From: Bernardetia sp.
GTDB lineage: Bacteria > Bacteroidota > Bacteroidia > Cytophagales > Bernardetiaceae
Assembly: GCF_020630935.1 (NCBI RefSeq)
Contig: NZ_JAHDIG010000008.1
Span: forward strand, 1-64,000
Length of the DNA stretch: 64,000 bases
Direction: 5' to 3'
This document shows positions 51,900 to 59,570 of this stretch, in pieces. The notes under the pieces were generated by a model. That model did not search any database. It had not been told where the DNA came from and saw only the letters and a list, made by a program, of their open reading frames with translations. Made by a program: the position numbers and the translations under genes. Each line of letters begins with the position of its first letter. Positions within the stretch are counted from its first letter, which is position 1.

Positions 51900-52200
51900 A
51901 TGTCGGTACTGCCCTATTGGGCTGACCTAATTGGAAAATAAGGTCAGTCTCGTAGAGCCTTTAGGTTTGTATTTATTATAGCAAGTTGTAAAGTACATAC
52001 TTTTTTCTTTTTTTGTAATAAAGAAAAAACGTGGTAGAAAAGTAGGCGAATTATCGCTAGAGGTAGACAGAAAGGTCTATGGTCTGAACAAATCCTGCTT
52101 TTCATTTACCTGTAAGGTTCAACTAACATTTTGAGTTTATAGGCTCGTTAGCAAGGTTTTAAATAACACAGATTTTTCCACGTCTTTTACTGATTTATCT
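51900..52200 (+). ncRNA. candidate bridge (seek) RNA region in the IS110 left end
   Basis: IS110 recombinases are guided by an RNA made from a non-coding end. This long left end contains TGTCGGT (51901-51907, complement of the right target half) and AGGTCAG (51941-51947, same as the left target half), and again AAAGGTC (52071-52077) next to GGTCTG (52081-52086). CTAACATT (52123-52130) equals the last eight bases of the right end before the crossover CAG. Several hairpins are present (for example 51911-51922 GCCC/GGGC and 52047-52058 GCGA/TCGC). RNA ends and the true guide pair are not determined. Confidence 0.4.
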
Positions 52201-52221
52201 TCCATAAAACTACTATCGATT

Positions 52222-53235
52222 ATGCTCAATTACAAATACTTTGTTGGCGTAGATGTAAGTAAATCTACTTTGGACATCGCACTTTATCAAGGTCAGCACT
52301 ACCTAAGTCATCATCAAATAAAAAACGAGGTCTCCTCTATAGAAACTTATTTTGCTAACCTATCTTCTACTTACTCTGACTTTACTCCTTCTCAAGTCTT
52401 ACTATGTTTAGAGAATACGGGCAGGTACATGAACTTTCTACTTTCTTCACTAAGTAGTCAGTCCTATTGCATTTGGATAGAAAATGCTTATTCTATTAAA
52501 CATTCATTAGGTCTACGAAGAGGTAAAAACGATAAAGTAGATGCGATGAGAATAGGAGAGTATGCTTCTCGCTTTTCTGATAAAGCACTTTTATATAAGG
52601 CTAGTAGCCTCTCTGTTCGAAAACTAAAGGCAATGCAATCTGTAAGAAGTCAGCTTGTAGAAAGTAGAAAAAGACTACTTACTGACCTCAAAGAAGCACA
52701 GAAATATGACCAAAAAGAACTTTATCACATCAAAAAGAAAGCTACTTATCGGACACTCAAAGCATTAGATAAAGATATTGAAAGTGTTGAAAAACAACTA
52801 GAACAAGTTATAAAGGAAGATACCCAACTTACTCGTATCATGAAGATACTCTGTTCTATACCAGGTATTAAAAAAGTAACTTCTATTGCTCTAATTATTG
52901 TTACAGAAGCATTTACTAAGTTTGAGTCTGCTAAACAATTAGCCTGTTATTGTGGAGTAGTACCCTTTGAAAATCGTTCAGGAACTAGTCTTAGAAAAAA
53001 AAGTAGTGTCTCCAAAAAATCTGACAGAAAGATGAAAGCACTATTAACCCTTTGTGCCAGATCCATTACACGAACAAAGGGAGAACTAAACGACTACTAT
53101 CAAAGAAAACTAAAAGAGGGAAAAGAAAAAATGGTCATTTTAAATGCTATTCAAAACAAACTTATTCTTAGAGCCTTTGCTTTAGTAAGAGATAATAGAA
53201 TGTATGAAAATAAATATCAAAATAAAGTTGCATAA
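52222..53235 (+). CDS. IS110-family transposase (DEDD recombinase)
   Basis: A 337-residue recombinase. The N-terminal RuvC-like DEDD domain has D11 in GVDVSKSTLDIA, E64 in LENTGRY, and D104/D107 in KNDKVDAMRI. A helical coiled region follows (about 130-200). The C-terminal Transposase_20 domain has SIPGIKKVTSIALI, YCGVVPFENRSGTS (Ser nucleophile region) and RKMKALLTLCA. The frame is intact from ATG to stop, so the element may be active. Confidence 0.93.
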   Translation: MLNYKYFVGVDVSKSTLDIALYQGQHYLSHHQIKNEVSSIETYFANLSSTYSDFTPSQVLLCLENTGRYMNFLLSSLSSQSYCIWIENAYSIKHSLGLRRGKNDKVDAMRIGEYASRFSDKALLYKASSLSVRKLKAMQSVRSQLVESRKRLLTDLKEAQKYDQKELYHIKKKATYRTLKALDKDIESVEKQLEQVIKEDTQLTRIMKILCSIPGIKKVTSIALIIVTEAFTKFESAKQLACYCGVVPFENRSGTSLRKKSSVSKKSDRKMKALLTLCARSITRTKGELNDYYQRKLKEGKEKMVILNAIQNKLILRAFALVRDNRMYENKYQNKVA

Positions 53236-53290
53236 TCCCTAACATTCAGACCGACAAAAAAAGGGCAAAATAGTTTTTATATTGGTATAA

Positions 53291-54235
53291 CTACGCTTTA
53301 GGCAAAAATACTTCTGCCATCATACACCTTGCACTTCCCCCTCCGAGGGCTTCGATAGTATCTAAAGAACTGCTCAAAATTTCGCAATATTTCTCAATTC
53401 TTTCTACTTGACTTTCATTTAACGACTGATGAGCAGCTGCTGACATCACAAGATAAGATTTGCCATCTGTTCCATTTACCTGCAACATATTTCCTGCAAA
53501 ATGATGCTTTTGCTCTTCGCTAATTTCGATGATTTTTTTGCCTGTTTTTTCTAAACTTTCAATGACATTTTTTCTTTCTTCCAAATCATCAATAGAATCA
53601 GCACATAAAATGGCAAACTCATCTGCAACACACATCATTACATTGGTGTGATAAATAGGCAACCTTTTACCATCTACGGTTTGATTCGCTGTAAATTTAA
53701 TGGCAGTATAGCCAAATTTTTCACAGAAATCTTCTAAAACTTTTTCATCTGTTCGCACTGAAATAGCTGCATAAACGAGCTTGTTTGGTCTGTCCAAAAT
53801 CATACTACCTGTGCCTTCCAAAAAAAGTCCTTCAGCTTCATAGTCTGAAAAATCTATCACATTTTTTATTTTCAAACCTTCTTGGCTTTGTAATTTTTCT
53901 AAAATATCTGGTCGTCTTTCCAGTCTTCTATTTTCTGCAAACATAGGATATAAACCAACTTTTCCATCTGAATGAAAAGAAACCCAGTTGTTTGGAAAGA
54001 TAGAGTCTGGCGTGCTTGGAGTGAGTGTGTCTTCTATTACAATGACATTGATTTTTTTAGTTCTTAGTTTTTCTACAAATTGGTCAAACTCTGTAATGGC
54101 TTTTGATTGTATTTCGGATTCGCTTAGTCCAGCTATAGCTTTTTGGTAATAATTATTTACGGCTGTTTGTTCATTAAACATAAATTTGACAGGACGAATC
54201 ATCATTAGTGTAGAAGTGCTTTGTTGGTTTGTCAT
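53291..54235 (-). CDS. ctlX: citrulline utilisation hydrolase CtlX
   Basis: A 314-residue enzyme of the guanidino-group-modifying (arginine deiminase) fold. Early motif LMMIRPVKFMFN, catalytic acidic region FLEGTGSMILDRPN, His in IYHTNVMMCVADEFA, and the catalytic Cys C304 in GGSARCMMAEVFLP fit the CtlX family, which is thought to hydrolyse citrulline to ornithine, CO2 and ammonia in Bacteroidota. It is cotranscribed with a second enzyme of the same fold 26 bp upstream. Confidence 0.85.
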   Translation of the reverse strand: MTNQQSTSTLMMIRPVKFMFNEQTAVNNYYQKAIAGLSESEIQSKAITEFDQFVEKLRTKKINVIVIEDTLTPSTPDSIFPNNWVSFHSDGKVGLYPMFAENRRLERRPDILEKLQSQEGLKIKNVIDFSDYEAEGLFLEGTGSMILDRPNKLVYAAISVRTDEKVLEDFCEKFGYTAIKFTANQTVDGKRLPIYHTNVMMCVADEFAILCADSIDDLEERKNVIESLEKTGKKIIEISEEQKHHFAGNMLQVNGTDGKSYLVMSAAAHQSLNESQVERIEKYCEILSSSLDTIEALGGGSARCMMAEVFLPKA

Positions 54236-54261
54236 TCCATTTATTTTATGAGGTTATAATT

Positions 54262-55179
54262 TTATTTTGCTCTTTCTAGTGGCAAGGTCGAACACCTTAA
54301 TAATCCTTCCATTTTTGAAATTTCAGAATAGGGAACTTTCTCTACTGTAAATCCTCTTTTTTCTAAAACGGTAGCTAAACGAGTAAAATTTTTCTCCAAA
54401 ACTACTACTTTCGGACTAATAGAAAAAACATTGGAGTTCATCTCATACATTTCATCTCTGTTGATATGAATTAGATTTTCTTCTCCAAAATACTCTTTCA
54501 GATAATTATAGTCTTCCTCAAATTTAAAACCACCCTTATAAATAATAGCTTCATTCTTTCCAATAGGCTGAAAGCAACAATCTAAGTGCAACGCATTGTC
54601 TTTGGCTACTTCGTCTGATTTATTGAGTTGGAATCCTTTCACTTTTTTGTTGGGAAATTCTTTGGTAAGAAAGTCTAAACCTGCTCGGTTAGTTCTTGCC
54701 ACCACATATTTATCAAAATCTTCTTTTTCTGAATAGCCTACAAAAATATGGTCTTTCCACGGCATTACATCGCCTCCCTCAATTCTCACACCTTCAGGTA
54801 CTACAACAAGTTGTTGGGAGTCAATTTCATCTAAAATATATTGAATTCCCTTTATTTCTTCTTTTCTATCCTTGAGGATGGTAGGTTGTATAAACTTATC
54901 CTCAATCACGAAACCAATGTCTCTAGCAAAAATTTGATTGTAGTCTTCAATAATTTCGGGACGATATACTTTTACGCCATACTTTTCCAAAACATTTGAA
55001 AATGCTTTTATTTCTGCTACCATATCAGCTTCCTTTGGGTACGTACCAGCAATAATATGTTCTTTTGATTTTGGGTCATACGCCTCTTCAAAGTGTGGTG
55101 TTCTGCCTATGCGCCTAGCAGCTCCTAAGATAACTGCTTTCAAAGGGGAAGTTTCATCATTTACAAATATATCTATCAT
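54262..55179 (-). CDS. dimethylarginine dimethylaminohydrolase / amidinotransferase-like protein
   Basis: A 305-residue enzyme of the same pentein fold as CtlX. It has the N-terminal AVILGAARRIG, the acidic RIEGGDVMPW, the His in NALHLDCCFQP and the catalytic Cys C296 in GLLRCSTLPL. It could act on arginine, methylated arginine or another guanidino compound; the pairing with ctlX suggests that it makes citrulline for CtlX, which is inference. Confidence 0.78.
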   Translation of the reverse strand: MIDIFVNDETSPLKAVILGAARRIGRTPHFEEAYDPKSKEHIIAGTYPKEADMVAEIKAFSNVLEKYGVKVYRPEIIEDYNQIFARDIGFVIEDKFIQPTILKDRKEEIKGIQYILDEIDSQQLVVVPEGVRIEGGDVMPWKDHIFVGYSEKEDFDKYVVARTNRAGLDFLTKEFPNKKVKGFQLNKSDEVAKDNALHLDCCFQPIGKNEAIIYKGGFKFEEDYNYLKEYFGEENLIHINRDEMYEMNSNVFSISPKVVVLEKNFTRLATVLEKRGFTVEKVPYSEISKMEGLLRCSTLPLERAK

Positions 55180-55290
55180 ATAAAATTTTCAAGTTTTTAT
55201 CGAAAAGGGTTGATTATTTTTATTTTTAGAGCTTTATTTTTGCAAATATTGTAAATTTAATTCGATTTCATAGAGACATCAACCCATCAA

Positions 55291-56091
55291 TTACTGTATT
55301 GCAGGAAAAGGCGTATTTATAATCCTTAAATCGGTAGGTAATTTTGAAATAAACTCACTCCATTCTGGAATGGTATCTCTATGAATAGTCGCAAAGTAAT
55401 TTTCTTTTCTAACTCTAGTTTTTATTCTTATTTGCAACTGACAATAAAGGGCATCTATATTTGTATTAGGATGATAAATAATATGATATTTAAACTCTGT
55501 TATTCTTGCAAAATCAAAAAATTCTCTTAGCTCTTTTGTTTTATTATTCTCTATTGCTAATCCTCTTAATTTATAGTCTATATAAATAGAAAATTTTGAC
55601 TGCATATTTTCCATTTCTTTAATGGATTTATTTTTTGTTTTTGCTGGTAAAATAGACTTTATTCCATACGTCAAACAAGAACCAAAAAGAATAAAAAATG
55701 CCATCCATCCCACAATTTCATTAGATTCTTCGCCTATTATAAGACTAAAAATAATGGAAATAAACCCTCCAAATATAGAAAAGACACACCCTACATTATT
55801 ACTCATAAACATAGGACTATCAGCAAACCCAAAACTTAGCACTTCTTGTGTGTACTTATTATTTGCTTTTAGATAAAGTGTTTGGGGAAGAGGCAAAAAC
55901 TTGAGTGTTTCAGTTTGGTCGCAATGCGAATGTCCTAAATACTCCCAACTTTCAATAAAAAAAGCAGACTTACAAGCAGCACAAACTACGACCGTATGCC
56001 CTTCTTCTATTTTTTCTCCTGTAATGGGGTCAATTCGATTTTGATTTAAAAAGTCTTGATGATTCGCTGTAAGCTGATGAGAGTGGAACAT
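55291..56091 (-). CDS. zinc-ribbon/RING-like membrane protein, tandem copy 2
   Basis: A 266-residue protein. The N-terminal part (about 18-62) has ITGEKIEEGHTVVVCAACK ... ESWEYLGHSHC, a treble-clef pattern with C37, C40, H54/H56 and C57 as likely zinc ligands; the usual first Cys pair of prokaryotic RING domains is replaced by DPITGE. Two membrane helices follow (about 100-150), then a soluble domain with KYHIIYHPNTN and TIHRDTIPEWSEFI. Its first 96 residues are almost the same as those of the upstream gene, while the membrane part is unrelated. Role unknown. Confidence 0.68.
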   Translation of the reverse strand: MFHSHQLTANHQDFLNQNRIDPITGEKIEEGHTVVVCAACKSAFFIESWEYLGHSHCDQTETLKFLPLPQTLYLKANNKYTQEVLSFGFADSPMFMSNNVGCVFSIFGGFISIIFSLIIGEESNEIVGWMAFFILFGSCLTYGIKSILPAKTKNKSIKEMENMQSKFSIYIDYKLRGLAIENNKTKELREFFDFARITEFKYHIIYHPNTNIDALYCQLQIRIKTRVRKENYFATIHRDTIPEWSEFISKLPTDLRIINTPFPAIQ

Positions 56092-56142
56092 TATTTCTTA
56101 TGTGCAAAGTAAATATAAGATATTGTTTTTTGTAAAAAGTCG

Positions 56143-56955
56143 TTACTGTTGAAAAGGTGTATTGATAATTCTTAAATCAGTAGGTAATTTTGAAATAAAC
56201 TCACTCCATTCTGGAATAGTATCTCTGTGGATAGTAGCAAAGTAAGTTGTGGAAAACTGCTGTCTCATTGTTATTCTTATTTGTAATTGACAGTAAAGCG
56301 CACCTAGTTCTGTGTTTGGATGATAAATAATGTGGTATTTAAACTCTATCATATCTTCAAAAGCAAAAAAATATCGTAATACTTTTGTTTTATTACTTTG
56401 CACTTCTAAACCTCTTGATTTGTAATCTATAAATAAATTTAAACTGGCTTCTAGGTTTTCCATTTCTGTGATAGATTTATCTTCTATATTTTTTGGTGTT
56501 GCTCCTGCATCTACAATAAATCCACTAATAAGACTCAATACGATACCTACTATAAAAATAGAAAAGCCTACACCTCCGCTAAAAACATTCCCTATAACAA
56601 TAGCAAATATAAAAGATACAATACTTAAGAGAAAAGATATTAAACAGCCAGAATTATCATCATTTCCCATAAACATATGACTATCAGCAAACCCAAAACT
56701 TAGCACTTCTTGTGTGTACTTATCATTTGCTTTTAGATAAAGTGTTTGGGGAAGAGGTAAAAACTTGAGAGTTTCGGTTTGGTCGCAATGCGAATGTCCT
56801 AAATACTCCCAACTTTCAATAAAAAAAGCTGATTTACAAGCAGCACAAACTACAACTGTATGCCCCTCTTCTATTTTTTCTCCTGTAATGGGGTCAGTTC
56901 GATTTTGATTGAGGAAATCTTGATGGTTCGATGTAAGTTGGTGTGAATGGAGCAT
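56143..56955 (-). CDS. zinc-ribbon/RING-like membrane protein, tandem copy 1
   Basis: A 270-residue paralog of the next gene (51 bp apart, same strand). Only about five differences occur in residues 1-96, including the Cys/His site, and the last 45 residues are likewise close (FATIHRDTIPEWSEFISKLP), but the membrane helices (about 102-150) are different. The pattern points to tandem duplication with later exchange or correction at the ends. Role unknown. Confidence 0.68.
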   Translation of the reverse strand: MLHSHQLTSNHQDFLNQNRTDPITGEKIEEGHTVVVCAACKSAFFIESWEYLGHSHCDQTETLKFLPLPQTLYLKANDKYTQEVLSFGFADSHMFMGNDDNSGCLISFLLSIVSFIFAIVIGNVFSGGVGFSIFIVGIVLSLISGFIVDAGATPKNIEDKSITEMENLEASLNLFIDYKSRGLEVQSNKTKVLRYFFAFEDMIEFKYHIIYHPNTELGALYCQLQIRITMRQQFSTTYFATIHRDTIPEWSEFISKLPTDLRIINTPFQQ

Positions 56956-57018
56956 TATTTCTTAGTTATGGAAAAAGAATATCTTTTCCTTACAGATAGT
57001 AAAACAAAATTTTATATT

Positions 57019-57168
57019 AAGTAGTTAGCTGGTATAATTTTGTTATTTTCAAAAGCTAGTGCAATTTTATAAAAAGTTGAATTTTAACTTTGTCAAGGAT
57101 CTTTTCGAAGAAAAAAACAGACCTTGACAATAGTTTTTATAAACTAAATTGTACTACTCAACTACTTA
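57019..57168. repeat. 150-bp palindromic MITE-like element
   Basis: The ends are TAAGTAGTT (57019-57027) and AACTACTTA (57160-57168). Inside, GTATAATTT/AAATTGTAC, TTTATAAAAA/TTTTTATAAA (57066-57075, 57134-57143) and TTGTCAAGG/CCTTGACAA (57090-57098, 57122-57130) are nested in mirror order, with a TTCG-capped hairpin at the centre (57099-57112). It has no coding capacity. It lies between recX and the tandem membrane genes. Confidence 0.6.
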
Positions 57169-57194
57169 GTTACAGAAAGTTGAAAGCTACTGCT

Positions 57195-57821
57195 TTAAAA
57201 ATCACTAAGAATTTCTCTGATGAGTCCTGCTTCATAACCTTTTTGTAGTCCATAATTCGTCGCTTTTACTTTTCTTTTATAAGCATCGTCTTCTTTTTCT
57301 AGCAAATCTGACCATTTTTTTTCTAAAAGCTCATACAAAACAGAAAAATATTCTTGCTTATCAATTTCAGAAGCTAGGGCATCACTAATTACTTTTTCTG
57401 AAATATCTTTTTGTACTAATCCATATCTAATTTTTTTTCGTCCCCACTTTTTATAATTAAATTTCCCTCTCACATACGATTCTGCAAAACGCTTTTCACT
57501 CAAAAAGTTTTCTTCTTCTAAAAGTGTTATGATAGCATAATGGTCACCTTCATCGATTTTCCATTCTGCCAGTTTTTCGTAGATTTCTTTATGACAACGC
57601 TCTTGATAGGCACAAAAGGCAGCTAATTTTAAGAAAGCTTCTTTGGGTGTGAGTTGTACGAAAGGCTTGGGTTCTCGCTTTTTGAGTTCTCTGTAATCTT
57701 TTATTTTGTACTCTTTCTTTTTATATTTCTTCGTCTTATATTCTTTATTTTTAAAATCTTCTGGGTTGTATTCTTTTTTCTTTAATGGAGTTCTTTTTAG
57801 TGGTTTTTGTTTTTTTGCCAT
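57195..57821 (-). CDS. recX: RecX-family regulatory protein with a basic repeat extension
   Basis: A 208-residue protein. Residues 1-55 are a Lys/Tyr repeat region (KNKEYKTKKYKKKEYKIKDY) not usual in RecX. The RecX helical repeats follow: LTPKEAFLKLAAFCAYQERC, EGDHYAIITLLEEENFLSEKRFAESYVRGKFN, KWGRKKIRYGLVQK and the C-terminal KATNYGLQKGYEAGLIREIL. RecX binds RecA filaments and limits recombination. recA is not near. The extension may bind DNA or RNA, which is inference. Confidence 0.85.
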   Translation of the reverse strand: MAKKQKPLKRTPLKKKEYNPEDFKNKEYKTKKYKKKEYKIKDYRELKKREPKPFVQLTPKEAFLKLAAFCAYQERCHKEIYEKLAEWKIDEGDHYAIITLLEEENFLSEKRFAESYVRGKFNYKKWGRKKIRYGLVQKDISEKVISDALASEIDKQEYFSVLYELLEKKWSDLLEKEDDAYKRKVKATNYGLQKGYEAGLIREILSDF

Positions 57822-57867
57822 GATTTTGTTTTTGTATAATTAATTTCTCTGATGCGCTATAATTTTC

Positions 57868-57889
57868 CACTCTTTAGAGCGTGCTACAT
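57868..57889. repeat. CACTCT-type hairpin followed by CTACAT
   Basis: CCACTCT/AGAGCGTG around a TT loop with a GCTACAT tail lies between the TRAP binding protein stop and the recX start. It is the third copy of the type at 25391 and 46577, with one bulged base. Confidence 0.5.
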
Positions 57890-57895
57890 CAACTT

Positions 57896-59041
57896 CTACA
57901 AAAAATCAACAATAGACTGTTCTGAAACCTCTCCCCACTTTTTGACCTGCTTCTTGAAAGTCTTAAAGCTCTCATAGACACGCCCAGTAAACTCATCGTT
58001 AGAAGCAATTTCATCTAAAATATCAGTTGTTTTTTCTCTCAAGACATCTAAAACTTCTTTTGGAAATTGCTTTAATTGTACATTTGGAGCTTCTTTCAAT
58101 ATTTTTTGTAGATAAAAATTATTTTTAGCTTCAAATTCTGATAAAATCAAGGAATTATATTTTAATGCTGCTGTTTTGACGATTTCCTGTAAGTCTAAAG
58201 GTAGTTTCCCAAAGGCTTCTTTATTCACAATAAGTTCTAAAACAGACCCTGGTTCGTGCCACCCTGGATAGTAATAATATTTCGAAACACGATGAAAACC
58301 CATGTTGTAGTCGTGATAAGGTCCTATCCATTCGGCTGCATCTACTACACCACGTTCTAAACTTGTATAAAGTTCACCCCCAGCTACTGTAACAGCCGAA
58401 CCACCAGCAGCAGAAATTACTTTTCCTCCTAAGCCCGGTATTCTCATTTTTAATCCTTTCAAATCTTCTGGCGTATTGATTTCTTTATTGAACCACCCTC
58501 CCATCTGAACACCTGTATTCCCACACGGAAAAGGAATCAAATTGTAAGGTTCGTAAAGTTCTCTCCAAAGCTCTAAACCACCACCATAAAAAAGCCACGC
58601 ACTCATCTGTTGGGCATTCATTCCGAAGGGAACAGCCGTAAAAAATGAAGATGATGGCAAACGCCCCGCCCAATAATAGGACGCTCCATGTGCCATCTGG
58701 ACACCTCCCAATGAAACAGCTTCAAAAGCTTCCAAAGGAGGAACAAGCTCTCCACCACCAAAAACGGTAATTTTTAATCTTCCAGCAGAAAGAATTTCTA
58801 TTTCTTTTGCCATCTTTAGTACTCCTTCTCCCAAAACAGGAAAATTTGGAGGCCAAGTAGTAGTGGCTTGCCACTCAAAAACTTCATCTGACGTAATGGG
58901 AACATCTGATTTTTGCTCTTCTTTTTTATTTTCAGAAGAACACGCTGAAAAGCCTCCAGCTAAAAGTGCTGCTGCTGCTAATGAGCCTTTTTTTAGAAAA
59001 TCTCGGCGATTGGTGGATGGGTTAATATTAGTTTTTGACAT
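57896..59041 (-). CDS. TRAP transporter solute-binding lipoprotein (DctP/TakP type)
   Basis: A 381-residue binding protein. The N-terminus combines a twin-arginine motif (NRRDFLKKG) with a lipobox-like GFSAC at about 31-34, so it is probably exported folded and lipidated. The body matches DctP-family receptors: WPPNFPVLGEGVLKMAKEIE, AHGASYYWAGRLPS, LKGLKMRIPGLGGKVISAAGG and VDAAEWIGPYHDYNMG, the last typical of keto-acid-binding TakP-like proteins. No DctQ/DctM permease genes are near. It follows the STAS-like gene by 10 bp. Confidence 0.88.
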   Translation of the reverse strand: MSKTNINPSTNRRDFLKKGSLAAAALLAGGFSACSSENKKEEQKSDVPITSDEVFEWQATTTWPPNFPVLGEGVLKMAKEIEILSAGRLKITVFGGGELVPPLEAFEAVSLGGVQMAHGASYYWAGRLPSSSFFTAVPFGMNAQQMSAWLFYGGGLELWRELYEPYNLIPFPCGNTGVQMGGWFNKEINTPEDLKGLKMRIPGLGGKVISAAGGSAVTVAGGELYTSLERGVVDAAEWIGPYHDYNMGFHRVSKYYYYPGWHEPGSVLELIVNKEAFGKLPLDLQEIVKTAALKYNSLILSEFEAKNNFYLQKILKEAPNVQLKQFPKEVLDVLREKTTDILDEIASNDEFTGRVYESFKTFKKQVKKWGEVSEQSIVDFL

Positions 59042-59051
59042 TTCTTGAGGA

Positions 59052-59492
59052 TTATGAGTTGGCTTGTCTTCTCAATTCATTTTCTATATCTTCTTTTTTG
59101 CTGTACATTTTGGTTAGCCATTTTTTTGCTTTTTTAGGGTCTTCAAAAACTTCTATTTGATAGTTATCAAACGACTGTTTGACTTTATCAATGTATTCTT
59201 GTCTAAAAATATCTTTAGAAACTAAAAAGGCAACTCTTCGAAGTGGGCTTTTTGCAATATAATTAGGAATAAACTCTTTTAGCATCCATTGTTGTGCCTC
59301 AACCGAAACTACTTTTCCTTCCCTTGTATCAGTTAGCCAGCGAGTAACTTCAAATTCTACTGTTTTTTCATAAGCAATTTTTACAGCTGTTCGGTACTCT
59401 TCATCACTTACAGCTCCTAACCATTTAAAAGAAATCATATCATACTGCCTATCATAAAACAAAAAAGCATTCTCCACTTCATACAAAACCAT
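59052..59492 (-). CDS. STAS/SpoIIAA-like protein
   Basis: A 146-residue single-domain protein. The pattern RQYDMISFKWLGAVSDEEYRTAV, RWLTDTREGKVVSVEAQQWM, RRVAFLVSKDIF and FEDPKKAKKWLT fits the SpoIIAA/STAS-like group abundant in Cytophagales, with alternating strands and helices. Its role is unknown; it could be a target of PP2C signalling, but the expected phospho-Ser motif is not evident. It lies 10 bp ahead of the TRAP binding protein gene. Confidence 0.65.
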   Translation of the reverse strand: MVLYEVENAFLFYDRQYDMISFKWLGAVSDEEYRTAVKIAYEKTVEFEVTRWLTDTREGKVVSVEAQQWMLKEFIPNYIAKSPLRRVAFLVSKDIFRQEYIDKVKQSFDNYQIEVFEDPKKAKKWLTKMYSKKEDIENELRRQANS

Positions 59493-59570
59493 AATAACAA
59501 ACCATTTATCAAAAATATTATTTAGTTCTAATACTATAAATATACAATTTATTAGGCAAGTAATAAAACT

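Larger units (their letters stand above)
51866..53246 (+). mobile_element. IS110-family insertion sequence
   Basis: About 1,380 bp, with one DEDD transposase gene, a long left end (about 356 bp) and a very short right end (11 bp), as in the IS110 subgroup. The boundaries come from the junctions AGGTCAG|TTTACC on the left and AACATT|CAGACCGACA on the right. Joining the flanks with one shared CAG gives AGGTCAGACCGACA, whose 12-base core occurs intact (other strand) in the repeat at 28424-28435. As expected for IS110 there are no terminal inverted repeats. The end positions are inferred and could differ by a few bases. Confidence 0.65.

Noticed and set aside
51901-53256. TGTCGGTACTG and CAGACCGACA as terminal inverted repeats of the IS
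   Set aside because: IS110 elements lack terminal inverted repeats; the match is better explained by a target guide in the left end or by a host repeat.
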